Both the position numbers and the translations under genes were made by a program. A stretch of DNA of 64,000 nt from Streptosporangium lutulentum (GTDB taxonomy: Bacteria > Actinomycetota > Actinomycetes > Streptosporangiales > Streptosporangiaceae): NCBI RefSeq assembly GCF_030811455.1, contig NZ_JAUSQU010000001.1, forward strand, positions 3,534,001-3,598,000, in the 5' to 3' direction. The notes beneath the pieces were generated by a model, which saw only the letters and a program-made list of their open reading frames with translations, ran no database searches and had not been told where the DNA came from. Position 1 is the first letter of the stretch, and each line of letters starts with the position of its first letter. Shown piece by piece: positions 7,852 to 17,071 of this stretch.

Positions 7852-10839
7852 CTACAACCGGACGGTGAGCAGCTTCTCCAATACCGGATCCCGTCGCATC
7901 GCGGAGTCGGCGAAAAGCTCCTCGGCCCGGTCGGCCTCCCGCGTCGCGGCAGGTGAGTCGTCCAGCGCGGCGTACGCCCTGGCGAGCTGGCGGGCCGCGG
8001 CGGCCTGGCCGTAGGCGTCACCGGCCTGCGCGGTCAGCTCCAGGACCCGGGCCAGGTCGGCCGAGGCCGAGGCCGGCTCGCCGCACCGGAGCCAGATCTC
8101 GGACCTGCTCAGCAGTACCTCCCACTCGTCCTCCCGGTTACCGGTCTCCTGGCAGCGGCGCAGTGCGTCCCCCAACGCGGCCAGCGCCTCGCTCCTGCGG
8201 TCGAGCAGGCAGTAGGCGCGGCCGAGCGCGGCCAGGGTGATGCCCTCCCCCAGCGGGTCACCGTCCGATCTGCGGATGGTCAGGCACTTCTCGAAGCACT
8301 CCACCGCCTCCGCGAACCGGCCGAGCCGGAGCAGAACCTCGCCCAGATTGTGCCTGACCGCCCCGATCCGATGCGGTGCGTGCGTCTCCAGCAGCAGCAG
8401 ACCGGCGGTGATGTGGCCGAGGGCCGCGTCGAAGTCGTCGGCGCGCATGCTCAGCCAGCCGAGATTGTGCAGCGCCATCCCCTCGGACTCCCGGTCGCCC
8501 AGCTCACGCCAGAGCCTGAGCGCGTGGTGCATGCGGTCGTGAGCCACATCGGACCTGCCCGCCATCCAGTCCACCAGCCCCAGCATCGTGAGCGCGGACG
8601 CCTCCCCCGCCCGGTCTCCCTGCCTTCGCGCCACCTCAAGCGCGAGTCGCGCGACGGTCTCCAGCTCGCTCCAGTGGCCGCGTTTGGTCGCCAGCGCCCT
8701 GATCAACGGCATCAGATGGATGACGAAGCACGCGATCTCGGGCTGCCTCGTCGCCGCCTGTACGGCGGCCGCGATCAGGCACGGCATCTCGGTCTCCAGC
8801 CATCGCGCGGCCTCGGCGGGCGTACGGAGGGCCGTCCCGCTCTCCTGCGGGACCGGCCGCTGCGCGTCGCCGAACCGCCGGTGTGGCTGGATCAGTTCGT
8901 TCACCTGCCGGCAGAGGTCGAGGTACCAGTCCAGTGCCCGCCGGACGGCCCGCGCGCGCTCGTCCGGCGGGTCGTAGACGGCGGCCAGCTCCGCGGCGAA
9001 CAGCCTCAGCAGGTCGTGCATGCGAAACCGCCCGTCACCGACCGGCTCGACCAGTCGGGCCTCGGCCAGCCGGTCGAGCGCGTCCTCGGCCACCTCCGGG
9101 TCCGCGTCGAGGAGCGCCGCGGCGAGCCCGACGCTGACCTCGGGCACGGCGAACACCCCGAACAGCCGGAAGGCACGCGCCGCGGCGTCCGTGGCCCGGT
9201 CCGAGCCGCTCGTCAGTGCCGCGTAACCGACCTCGAAACAGGATCGGACACCCAGGTCCGCCACCCGCAGCTCGTCCAGCCGTCGTCGCTGGTCGCGCAG
9301 TCGCTCACCGAACCGCGCAAGCGACCAGTCGGGACGGCCGGCGAGACGTGCGCCGGCGATGCGCAGCGCCAGCGGGTGGTGTCCGCACCAGCGCACGATG
9401 CCGGCCGCCGCCTCGATCTCGGCGGTCACCCGGGCCTGGCCCGCCAGCAGCGTGAGCATCCGCACCGCGTCCGCCTCGTCGAGCACGTCGACGGCGACCG
9501 GCACGGCGTCCACGGTGGTCAGCGCCGTCCGGCTGGTGATCAGTACCGCGCAGCCGCCGCCCGCCGGCAGCAACGGCGCCACCTGGGCGGCGTCGACGGC
9601 GTTGTCGAGGACGACCAGGACCCGCCGGTCGGCGAGCAGTGACTGGTACTGGGCGGCCGCTTCCGCCTGTGCCATGGGAACGTCTCCGTGGGGCACTCCC
9701 ATGGCCCTCAGGAAACGGCCGAGCACCTCGGCGGGGCTCAAGGGCAGCAGGCCGGGGCTCGATCCCTGCAGGTCGGCGTAGAGCTGGCCGTCGGCGTAAC
9801 GGTCCGTCACCGCGTACGCCGCCCGCAACGCCAGCGCCGACTTGCCGACCCCGCCCAGGCCGTGCAGCGCCAGCACCCTCGACCCGGCGCCCGGCTCCGG
9901 GCCGCCGCGCAAGACGGTGAGCATCCGGGCGAGTTCGGCCGACCGGCCCACGAACGCCGTGGGCTCCCGGGGAAGCTGGCGCGGGCAGGGGCGTCCGTCG
10001 CCGGCCCGCACGGCCACGGCCGGGGTGTCCTCAACGGCTCTCACGGTCACGGTGTCCTCCCCTGCCCGGAGCCCGACCGGCGACATCAGCTCCGCGTCCC
10101 GGCGCAGGACCGCCTGGTGCAGGCGGCACAGCTCGGGGCCGGGGTCGAGTCCGAGTTCCTCGGCCAGGATCCGGCGGGCCGCGCCGAAGACGTCCAGCGC
10201 GCCGACCACGTCACCGCACCGGTACAGGGCCACCATGAGCTGGCCGTGCAGCCGCTCCCGCAGGGGGTGCTGCCCGACCAGTTCGCGCAGCCGCTTGACC
10301 GTCGCCATGGGCCTGCCGAGCGCGAACTGGATCTCCGTGTACTCCTCCACCGCGCTCAAGTACTGGTCGGTGAGACGGGCGACCACCTCGCGCAGGGTCG
10401 GCCCCAGGGGCACGTCCTCGGCCGCCGCCCCTCTCCACAGCGCCAGTGCCTGGGTGTAGGCGTCCTGGGCCATCTCGAGATCCCGCCGGGCCAGCGCCTG
10501 GCGGCCGCGTGCGGACAGCGCCTCGAACGCGAACAGGTCGAACTCGTCCGGCTCGACCCGCAGCAGATAACCGGCGTCCAGGGTGACCAGCCGCTCGACG
10601 GTCTCCTCGGCGGTGGGGGGCAGCAGCTTGCGCAACTGCATGAGATAGGTGCGCAGGTTCGCCACCGCCGAACGGGGTGGCTGATCGTCCCACATCTCAG
10701 CCACCAGCGATCGGACCGGCACGACGTGCCCGGCACGCGCGAGCAACATGGCGAGGACCACACGCTGTTTCGGCGCCGCGATCCTCACGGGGAGCTCACC
10801 GGCCTGGACCATCACCGGGCCAAGGAGTCGAAACTTCAC
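7852..10839 (-). CDS. SARP-family regulator (wHTH-BTAD-NB-ARC-TPR)
   Basis: 995 residues. OmpR-type winged helix (1-95, starting VKFRLLGPV), BTAD (about 100-245), NB-ARC ATPase (about 300-560, Walker A GLGGVGKS near 326, kinase-2 RRVLVVLDNA, RNBS-like VLITSR) and C-terminal TPRs (about 680-970). GTG at 10839 was chosen because GAGGAAGG precedes it at 8 nt and the homologous domain begins there. It lies 35 nt downstream of the signal peptidase gene. Large SARPs activate secondary-metabolite or peptide clusters, often in response to nucleotide or ligand binding. Here the target is probably the peptide gene at 7774. Confidence 0.9.
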   Translation of the reverse strand: MKFRLLGPVMVQAGELPVRIAAPKQRVVLAMLLARAGHVVPVRSLVAEMWDDQPPRSAVANLRTYLMQLRKLLPPTAEETVERLVTLDAGYLLRVEPDEFDLFAFEALSARGRQALARRDLEMAQDAYTQALALWRGAAAEDVPLGPTLREVVARLTDQYLSAVEEYTEIQFALGRPMATVKRLRELVGQHPLRERLHGQLMVALYRCGDVVGALDVFGAARRILAEELGLDPGPELCRLHQAVLRRDAELMSPVGLRAGEDTVTVRAVEDTPAVAVRAGDGRPCPRQLPREPTAFVGRSAELARMLTVLRGGPEPGAGSRVLALHGLGGVGKSALALRAAYAVTDRYADGQLYADLQGSSPGLLPLSPAEVLGRFLRAMGVPHGDVPMAQAEAAAQYQSLLADRRVLVVLDNAVDAAQVAPLLPAGGGCAVLITSRTALTTVDAVPVAVDVLDEADAVRMLTLLAGQARVTAEIEAAAGIVRWCGHHPLALRIAGARLAGRPDWSLARFGERLRDQRRRLDELRVADLGVRSCFEVGYAALTSGSDRATDAAARAFRLFGVFAVPEVSVGLAAALLDADPEVAEDALDRLAEARLVEPVGDGRFRMHDLLRLFAAELAAVYDPPDERARAVRRALDWYLDLCRQVNELIQPHRRFGDAQRPVPQESGTALRTPAEAARWLETEMPCLIAAAVQAATRQPEIACFVIHLMPLIRALATKRGHWSELETVARLALEVARRQGDRAGEASALTMLGLVDWMAGRSDVAHDRMHHALRLWRELGDRESEGMALHNLGWLSMRADDFDAALGHITAGLLLLETHAPHRIGAVRHNLGEVLLRLGRFAEAVECFEKCLTIRRSDGDPLGEGITLAALGRAYCLLDRRSEALAALGDALRRCQETGNREDEWEVLLSRSEIWLRCGEPASASADLARVLELTAQAGDAYGQAAAARQLARAYAALDDSPAATREADRAEELFADSAMRRDPVLEKLLTVRL

Positions 10840-10874
10840 CGTTCTGCCTTCCTCACCCACCCCTTCGCCGTCGG

Positions 10875-11336
10875 CTACAGGGCCGGCCCGCCCAGCTGCC
10901 GCAGCGCGACGCCCAGCAGCCGGTCCGTGGGAAAGAACCCCCATTGCCGGGAGTCGACGCTGTCCTGGTTGTCCCCGAGGACCACCACCATCCCGGAGGG
11001 AACGCGGGACACCCCGTCACCCGCGGCGATCCCCGCCGGCACCGGATCACCGGGGAGCGCGGCGACCCGTTTGATGTTCCAGCGCCCACCGGTCGCGGCG
11101 GCGGGTCCGGGCTCGTATCGACCGCCGGGATCGAGCGGGGGTTCGAGCACGACGACATCACCCCGGCTCAGTTGGCCGAGCCTCCGCCGCCGTACCAGGA
11201 CGCGATCGCCGTCGGCCAGCGTCGGGGTCATGCTCGTCCCGCTGACGGTGATCACCACGTAGCGCCCGCGAGCCCAGAGCGCTCCCGCGACCAGCACGAG
11301 AGCACCGGCAACCAGTCCCCGAAGGATCAACTCCAC
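10875..11336 (-). CDS. S26-family (type I) signal peptidase
   Basis: 153 residues with one N-terminal membrane helix (about 6-24). The catalytic Ser lies in SGTSMTPTL, the general-base Lys in IKRVAALPGD, and the structural GDNQDSVDSRQWG box is present, so the active site looks complete. GTG at 11336 has a GGAAGG site. It is the first gene of the peptide cluster and is compact compared with housekeeping LepB. It may process the cluster peptide during or after export; the peptide lacks a classical signal sequence, so the cleavage site is uncertain. Confidence 0.88.
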   Translation of the reverse strand: MELILRGLVAGALVLVAGALWARGRYVVITVSGTSMTPTLADGDRVLVRRRRLGQLSRGDVVVLEPPLDPGGRYEPGPAAATGGRWNIKRVAALPGDPVPAGIAAGDGVSRVPSGMVVVLGDNQDSVDSRQWGFFPTDRLLGVALRQLGGPAL

Positions 11337-11699
11337 CGCGCCCTTCCGCCATCGGTCCGAGGGAAGGGTCGGCCCGTTCCCGGGAAACGATCTCCATTGG
11401 CGCGGGATCTGTCAACCGGCCCCGGCGAGCGTCCACCCCGCGCGGCCCGGAGATCCGCCCGGGCACCGGTCGCCCCGTGACAGGCGGCGCCTCGCTCGGA
11501 CCGCGACGCGTTCCGCCCCGGAGAGGGGGCCGGGGGTTCCGCGCTCCCTTGTCGCGTCCACGCGGGCCGTGACGCATGCCTTCTTGCCACTCGTTGACAC
11601 GCGTTTGACCTGAAAGACCAGGAGTTTTGCCTTGCTTGACCTGCAAAATACGATATGTCATCGTATGTAGACATCGACCGTAGACTTAGGGGAACGAAT
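11337..11699. other. Divergent promoter region, signal peptidase / MFS
   Basis: 363 nt between divergent genes with no convincing coding sequence. The MFS-proximal third contains TTGACA (11594-11599) and two TTGACC hexamers (11605-11610 and 11636-11641), then the perfect operator at 11648-11666. The half near the signal peptidase is GC-rich and shows nothing I can identify. Confidence 0.4.
11648..11666. promoter_or_regulatory. Perfect palindromic operator upstream of the MFS gene
   Basis: ATACGAT-ATGTC-ATCGTAT: 7-bp perfect arms with a 5-bp spacer, located 34 nt before the GTG start of the MFS gene and just after a TTGACC hexamer. Length and symmetry suit a TetR dimer. The TetR gene at 13196 lies in the same direction behind the transporter, so it probably represses both. 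Confidence 0.7.
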
Positions 11700-13139
11700 G
11701 TGAGCGAGCAGCAGGCCCAGAGAGCGCCCGGCCGGGCCCTCGTTCCCGGTTTGGTGTTCGTCGGGACGGTGGTCGCCGTCATCAGCAGTCTGGGGGCGCC
11801 GCTCATCCCCGCGGTCGCCGCCGCCAACAACGTCTCCCTGAGCGACGCGCAGTGGTCCCTGACCGTCTCGTTGCTGGTCAGCGCGATGGCCACCCCGGTA
11901 ATGGGCCGGCTCGGCGACGGGCCACACCGCCGGGCGGTGATCCTGGCCGGCCTCGGGATCGTCACCCTCGGCGGTGTGCTGGCGGCTCTTCCGCTGGGTT
12001 TCGCCTCCCTCCTGGCGGGACGCGGCCTTCAGGGGGTCGGCCTCGGGCTCATCCCGCTGAGCATGGCCGTGGCCCGCGACGCTCTTCCGGTGGAACGCGC
12101 CCGTCCGGCCGTGGCGACGCTGTCGATCACCACCGCCGCCGGAATCGGCCTCGGCTACCCGATCACCGGGCTGATCGCCCAGTACGGCGGCCTGCACGCG
12201 GCGTTCTGGTTCGGCGCGGCGGTGAGCTCCCTGGCGCTGGCCGTCGCGGCGCTCGTGGTGCCGTCCTCGGCGCACCACCCGCCCCGGCGCCTCGACGTCT
12301 CCGGCGCGGTCCTGCTGGGCGCGGCACTGGCCGGTCTGCTGCTCGCCGTCAGCGAGGGCGGGAGCTGGGGGTGGACCTCGGCCCGCCTGGTCATCGCCGG
12401 CGCCGTGTCGCTCGCCGGGCTCGCCGGCTGGGTCCTGCTGGAGCTGCGCCGCACGCACCCGCTCGTCGAGGTGCGGTTGTTGCGCCTGCGGACGGTGTTC
12501 ACCGCGGACGTGACCGTGTTGCTGACCGGAGTCGGGTTCTACCTCCTGGTCTCGCTGGTGACGAGGTTCGTCCAGACGCCGCTCGGCAGCGGCTACGGGC
12601 TCGGCGCCTCGACCTCCGTGGCCGGGCTGGTCCTGCTCCCGTTCTCCGCCGCCGGCCTCGCCGCCTCAAAGATCGCACCCGCCCTGGTCCGGCGCGTCTC
12701 GGCCGGGACCGTCCTGCCCCTCGGGTCGGGAGTGATGGTGCTCAGCATGCTGATGTTCGCCTACGCGCGCGGCGCCCTGTGGGAGATCGTCGTCGTCATG
12801 GGGATCGCCGGGCTCGGGGTCGGTTGCATTCTCGCCGTTCTTCCCGGGTTCATCGTCGGTTCGGTGCCCGCCCACGAGACCGGAAGCGCCCTGAGCTTCA
12901 ACCAGGTGCTCCGCTACGTCGGTTTCGCCGTCGGCAGCGCGCTGAGCGCCGTGGTGCTCCAGGCCCACACCGCGCCGGGCCGGGCCCTCCCCGAGGGGGA
13001 CGGCTACACCGTCGCCGGGCTCGTCGCCTGCGGTGTCTGGGTCCTCACCGCCGCCGTGACCCTCGTGCTGCCCCGCCTGCGAGCCCGCACGACCGTTCCC
13101 GCCGTCCGGGAGGTGGCGGTGGAGACCGACGTGCGGTAG
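11700..13139 (+). CDS. MFS drug-efflux-type transporter, 14 helices
   Basis: 479 residues from GTG 11700, chosen because AGGGGAACG precedes it and because upstream in-frame sequence overlaps the operator. It has about 14 membrane helices and MFS motif A as GRLGDGPHRRAV after helix 2 (DHA2 family). Motif C-like Gly/Pro-rich sequence lies near GLGYPITG. Substrate unknown; the family exports antibiotics and dyes. It is followed 56 nt later by a TetR gene and preceded by a TetR-type operator, so induction by an exported compound is likely. Confidence 0.88.
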   Translation: MSEQQAQRAPGRALVPGLVFVGTVVAVISSLGAPLIPAVAAANNVSLSDAQWSLTVSLLVSAMATPVMGRLGDGPHRRAVILAGLGIVTLGGVLAALPLGFASLLAGRGLQGVGLGLIPLSMAVARDALPVERARPAVATLSITTAAGIGLGYPITGLIAQYGGLHAAFWFGAAVSSLALAVAALVVPSSAHHPPRRLDVSGAVLLGAALAGLLLAVSEGGSWGWTSARLVIAGAVSLAGLAGWVLLELRRTHPLVEVRLLRLRTVFTADVTVLLTGVGFYLLVSLVTRFVQTPLGSGYGLGASTSVAGLVLLPFSAAGLAASKIAPALVRRVSAGTVLPLGSGVMVLSMLMFAYARGALWEIVVVMGIAGLGVGCILAVLPGFIVGSVPAHETGSALSFNQVLRYVGFAVGSALSAVVLQAHTAPGRALPEGDGYTVAGLVACGVWVLTAAVTLVLPRLRARTTVPAVREVAVETDVR

Positions 13140-13195
13140 ATCAAGAGCATCGCCCGACCGGGCGACCACAGGCCACCAGGCACGAGGATTGACCC

Positions 13196-13768
13196 ATGCC
13201 CAAGGAAACGACTCCGCGCCGCCGCGACTCGGCGGCCAGCCGCGAACGGCTGCTGAGCGCGGCGGGCGAACTGTTCGCCGATCGCGGGTTCGACCGGACG
13301 TCGGCACGTGAGATCGGCGAACGCGCCGGCGTCGACCCCACGATGATCGCCCGATACTTCGGGGGGAAGGCTCAGCTCTTCATCGCGGTCCTTCGCACCG
13401 AGGCGGACATCCCCGCCGACCTTCTCGATCCGGATCGGCTGACCGCGTTGCTCGACCGCATGGACCGCCACGGTCCCGGTCCGGTCATCCAGGCCGGCAT
13501 CCGGCCCTACGGCGACGCCGAGGCCCAGGCCGCCGCCCGCGCTGAGCTCCAGCACCGCCTGGTCGCACCGCTGCGCGAACGCCTCGCCCGCGAGGGCGAC
13601 GAGCAGGCGGACCTCCGCGCCGAACTGCTCGTCGCCGCCTTCACCGGCGTCATCCTCAGCCGCCGTTCCGGAGCCTTCGAGCACCTCTCCGGAGCGACCG
13701 CCGACGAACTCCTGCCCCTCCTCCGGGATCTCCTCGGCGCCGGGGAGCAGCGGGCGCACGAAGGCTGA
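13196..13768 (+). CDS. TetR-family repressor of the MFS transporter
   Basis: 190 residues. The N-terminal HTH (about 15-62) has AGELFADRGFDRTSAREIGE and a recognition helix in TMIARYFGGKAQLF. The C-terminal ligand domain is short and lacks a named family signature. Start ATG 13196. Same strand and direction as the MFS gene, so probably co-transcribed and autoregulated through the palindrome at 11648-11666. Confidence 0.88.
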   Translation: MPKETTPRRRDSAASRERLLSAAGELFADRGFDRTSAREIGERAGVDPTMIARYFGGKAQLFIAVLRTEADIPADLLDPDRLTALLDRMDRHGPGPVIQAGIRPYGDAEAQAAARAELQHRLVAPLRERLAREGDEQADLRAELLVAAFTGVILSRRSGAFEHLSGATADELLPLLRDLLGAGEQRAHEG

Positions 13769-13847
13769 TCCGATGGGGTCCGCCCTCGCGCGCGTCTCCG
13801 GCGGCCTGCTGCACCTCCGCGAGAACCCCACCGGCCCCCCGGGTTCG

Positions 13848-16736
13848 TCATCCCCGCGACGGAGGGCCGTACGGACCGGCTATGGGTCTCAGTGCCAGGT
13901 CGGCGCCTCCGCGCAGCTCGCGCCGTAGCGTGCTGGCATGGCGCAGGTAGTCCCTGGCCAGGTGGGCACGGCCGGCGGAGTGATGCAGTTCGCCGAGTGT
14001 CTGGATCGCGGCCGCCTCCCCGCTCCGGTCGCCGAGCTGCTGGAAGATCACCAGAGATCTCTCCAGCTGGGCCGAGGCGTGCGACCGCTCGCCGCGGACC
14101 ACCTGGAGCCCGCCCAGGCCCTGCAAGGCGTAGGCCCCGCAGTGGCGGTCGCCGAGGCTCTCGAAGATGTCCAGCGCGTGCCCCTGGAAGCGCATCGCCT
14201 GGTCCGCGTCGGCGGCCAGGACGTGTAATCGCCCGACCTGCATGGACACGCACCCCTCCCGGTGGGGGTCACCCAGCTCCCTGGCCAGCCGGAGCGCCTG
14301 TTCGAGCCACTCGGAGGCCTGGCCCGGCTCGCCCAGCTCCAGGCAGACCCGCCCGATCGCCTGCCGCGCGTACGCCTCACCGCTCCGGTTGCCCGTGGCG
14401 AGGAACATGGCGAGGGCCCTGCGGAAGTATCCGAGGGCCACCCGATGCTCACCGCAGAACTGGTTCACCGCCCCCAGCCCGCAGATCGAGGTCGCCTCCC
14501 CCCGCGTGTCGCCCAGCTCGCGGAAGATCACACGAGATCGCCTGAACATCTCCGCCGCCTCGGCGTAACGGTCCTGGTAGAGACAGACCTGGGCCAGGCC
14601 GCGCAGCATGGCCGCCTCGCCCTCGAGGTCCTCGGCGAGACGGGCGGCGTCCAGGGCGATCCGGTGCGTGTACTGCCACGCGTCGAAGTGACATCGCAGG
14701 TCGAAGTAGGGGACGAGGACCGCGGCGAGTCCCCACGCCGACTCGGCCGCTCCCGTGTCGGCGGCCAGCCGTACCGCGCCCACCAGCGCGTCGTGCTCGG
14801 CGTCGAACCACGACAGCGGGTCCGCGGTCAGCCGTCCGACGGTGTCGCCCGCCAGGTTCCAGCGGACGGCCTTCTCCGAGGTCATGCTGAAAACCGTGGT
14901 GGGCAGCCGCGCCCTGGCGTTCTCGGCGGTGGCCATCCACGCCCCGAACACCCTGGTGAGCGCGTGCCGTTCGAGGTCGCCGCCGGCCTTCTCCCTCGCG
15001 ACGCAGCGGAGCAGGTCGTACAGCCGGAAGCGGGGCTGCCCGATCAGGTCGGTCCCGGCCAGCTGCAACAGGTTCGCGTCGACCAGCACGTCCATCACGT
15101 CGTCGGCCCGGTGCCGGTCCAGCACGGCGTCGACCACCCAGCCGGGAAGGGAGCCGGGACCGAGGAGTCCGAGCGCGCGGAAGGTCATGGCGGCGTCGTC
15201 GGGCAGCAGCCGGTAGCTCCGGTTGAGGCTGACCCGCATCTCCAGGTCCCCCGCGTACAGCTCGCCGAGTCTGCCCGACTCGTCGTCCAGCCGTTGCCGC
15301 AGCACGCGCAGCGACCAGCCCGGCCGCCCGGCCAGCCTCGCGCCCGCGATCCTGACGGCCAGCGGCAGCCGGTCGCAGTAGCGCACGATCGCCGCGGCGG
15401 CCTCCCGCTCCCCCTCCAGCCGCTCGGCGCCCACGATCCTGCCCAGGAGCTCCTCGGCCTCCTCCTGCGGCAGCACGTCCAGCTCCAGCCGCGTCGCGCC
15501 GGGCAGTTCGGTGATCCGCCGCCGGCTCGTCACGAGCACCGCGCAACCGCTGCCCGGCAGCAACGGGCGCACCTGCGCGGCTCCGGCGGCGTCGTCGAGG
15601 AGTATGAGCATCGGGCGTCCGGCCAGCAGGGACCGGTACAGCGCGGACCGTTCGTGCACGGTGTGCGGCAGGCCGTCCTCTCCGACGCCCAGCGCCCGCA
15701 GCGCCTGGGCCAGCAGCTCGCCGGGATCGGCCGGCTCGTGCGCGGTGCCTCCGAGGTTCAGGTAGAGCTGCCCGTCGGGGTAGTCGGCTTGGACGGCGTG
15801 CGCGCAGTGCACGGCCAGCGCCGACTTGCCCACCCCCGGCGGCCCCGCCACCACGATGACCGAAGGCGGCCCGTCCGGCGATCGCTCCCGGGGCGAGAGC
15901 GCCCGCCTGAGCGCGGCGACGGCGTCGGCCCGGCCGGTGAAGTCCGAAACGTCCGGGGGGAGCTGGTGAGGGGTGGGAAGGGTCGTGGCCGGAGGGGGCT
16001 CCCCCGCCAGAATGACCGCGTGTGCCCGGCGCAGCTCCGCGCCGGGTTCGATTCCGAGTTCGGTGACCAGCCGCTGCCTGATCGCGGTGTAGGTGCGAAG
16101 CGCCTCGGCCTGCCGCCCGCTCCGGTGCAGGGCGAGCATCAGACGTTGCGAGAGGTCCTCCCGGAAGGGGTGCTCTCCCAGCAGCCCGCGCAACTCGCCG
16201 ATCGCGTCGGCGTACCGGCCCCGGTCCATTCTCAGGTCGATCAGCTCCTCGGCCGCGGCGAGCCGTACCTCCGTGAGCGACCGCAGGCGGCTGTCCCAGA
16301 GCGGGCTGTTCGGCAGGTCGGCGAGCGGGGTGCCGCGCCACAGCGCGAGCGCCCGGCACAGCCGGTCGTGGGCCTCCTCCGTACGGCCGGCCGCCCGCGC
16401 TCCGGCGATCAGGTCCTCGAAGAGGAGGAGGTCGAGGTGTTCGGCCGGCACCTCGATCGCGTAGCCGCGCGGGTGCGCCCGGATTCCGGCGCCGGTCGCC
16501 TTGAGGCCGCCACGCAGCGAGCTCACGTACGTGCGGAGGTTCGCGTGGGCGGACTGCGGGCGGTCTCGTGGCCAGAGCACCTCGACGAGGAAGTCCGCGG
16601 TGACCACCTGGTTCGCGTCGAGCAGCAGCGAGGCCAGCAGGACTCGGGGCTTCGTGCCCCCGAGGTGGAGAGAACGTCCCGAGATCCGGACGTCCAGCGG
16701 ACCGAGCACGCTGAATACGGGCTGATCAATCACCAT
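13848..16736 (-). CDS. SARP-family regulator (second copy)
   Basis: 962 residues. DNA-binding winged helix (about 1-95), BTAD (100-245), NB-ARC (about 270-520; Walker A GPPGVGKS near 296, kinase-2 PMLILLDDA, then VLVTSRRR) and TPRs in the last 300 residues. ATG 16736 has GGGAGGGG 10 nt upstream. It differs clearly from the SARP at 7852 and has no peptide or metabolite cluster beside it: the neighbours are a TetR/MFS pair and a secreted amidase. Its target may lie elsewhere or be the divergent amidase. Confidence 0.88.
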   Translation of the reverse strand: MVIDQPVFSVLGPLDVRISGRSLHLGGTKPRVLLASLLLDANQVVTADFLVEVLWPRDRPQSAHANLRTYVSSLRGGLKATGAGIRAHPRGYAIEVPAEHLDLLLFEDLIAGARAAGRTEEAHDRLCRALALWRGTPLADLPNSPLWDSRLRSLTEVRLAAAEELIDLRMDRGRYADAIGELRGLLGEHPFREDLSQRLMLALHRSGRQAEALRTYTAIRQRLVTELGIEPGAELRRAHAVILAGEPPPATTLPTPHQLPPDVSDFTGRADAVAALRRALSPRERSPDGPPSVIVVAGPPGVGKSALAVHCAHAVQADYPDGQLYLNLGGTAHEPADPGELLAQALRALGVGEDGLPHTVHERSALYRSLLAGRPMLILLDDAAGAAQVRPLLPGSGCAVLVTSRRRITELPGATRLELDVLPQEEAEELLGRIVGAERLEGEREAAAAIVRYCDRLPLAVRIAGARLAGRPGWSLRVLRQRLDDESGRLGELYAGDLEMRVSLNRSYRLLPDDAAMTFRALGLLGPGSLPGWVVDAVLDRHRADDVMDVLVDANLLQLAGTDLIGQPRFRLYDLLRCVAREKAGGDLERHALTRVFGAWMATAENARARLPTTVFSMTSEKAVRWNLAGDTVGRLTADPLSWFDAEHDALVGAVRLAADTGAAESAWGLAAVLVPYFDLRCHFDAWQYTHRIALDAARLAEDLEGEAAMLRGLAQVCLYQDRYAEAAEMFRRSRVIFRELGDTRGEATSICGLGAVNQFCGEHRVALGYFRRALAMFLATGNRSGEAYARQAIGRVCLELGEPGQASEWLEQALRLARELGDPHREGCVSMQVGRLHVLAADADQAMRFQGHALDIFESLGDRHCGAYALQGLGGLQVVRGERSHASAQLERSLVIFQQLGDRSGEAAAIQTLGELHHSAGRAHLARDYLRHASTLRRELRGGADLALRPIAGPYGPPSRG

Positions 16737-17071
16737 GACCGGACTTACCCCTCCCGAGGAGGCGTTGCAACCATTCATGCGGGTTATGTCATTTGACCCT
16801 TACAGATCTTTAAACCCATTTTTGATGTTCCCTGTGCGACTGAACCCCGGCAAGTGTCATTCGGAGAGATCCAACAGACAGGGCACGTTCCCCGTCAAGG
16901 CCATGCCCGCCGCAATCGCAGGAGATGACCCGTCCCGCCCGCCCACGCTGCGAGGTGCGTCCGACAGTCCCTTCGAACCCTGCGGTTGACAACGACGAGG
17001 GGCTGTCTCCGCCGTCGGCCGACGGCGGAGACAGCCCTTTCGACGAACCCACCTTTTAGGAGATACCCCCG
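16737..17071. other. Divergent promoter region, SARP / amidase
   Basis: 335 nt with no convincing coding sequence. It has a moderately AT-rich patch at about 16785-16830, a TTGACA hexamer at 16986-16991, and the 38-bp palindrome described separately. I compared it with the ydaO (c-di-AMP) riboswitch, common before actinomycete cell-wall hydrolase genes, and did not find its conserved blocks. Confidence 0.35.
17000..17037. terminator. 38-bp perfect palindrome, terminator or attenuator
   Basis: GGGCTGTCTCCGCCGTCGG is followed directly by its exact reverse complement (19 + 19 nt, no spacer), then TTT. RNA from either strand would form a very stable hairpin. It lies 34 nt before the amidase ATG, so on the plus strand it would fall in the leader of that gene unless the promoter lies within the last 34 nt. 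That position favours an attenuator or a terminator shielding the gene from upstream transcription. Confidence 0.6.

Noticed and set aside
14262-16796. 844-codon plus-strand open frame opposite the second SARP gene
   Set aside because: Composition is that of a reverse-complement shadow (Gly, Arg, Gln, Pro repeats), while the minus strand encodes clear SARP domains.
16803-17071. Possible ydaO-type c-di-AMP riboswitch before the amidase
   Set aside because: Expected from the gene type, but the conserved sequence blocks are not visible; only the long palindrome is present.
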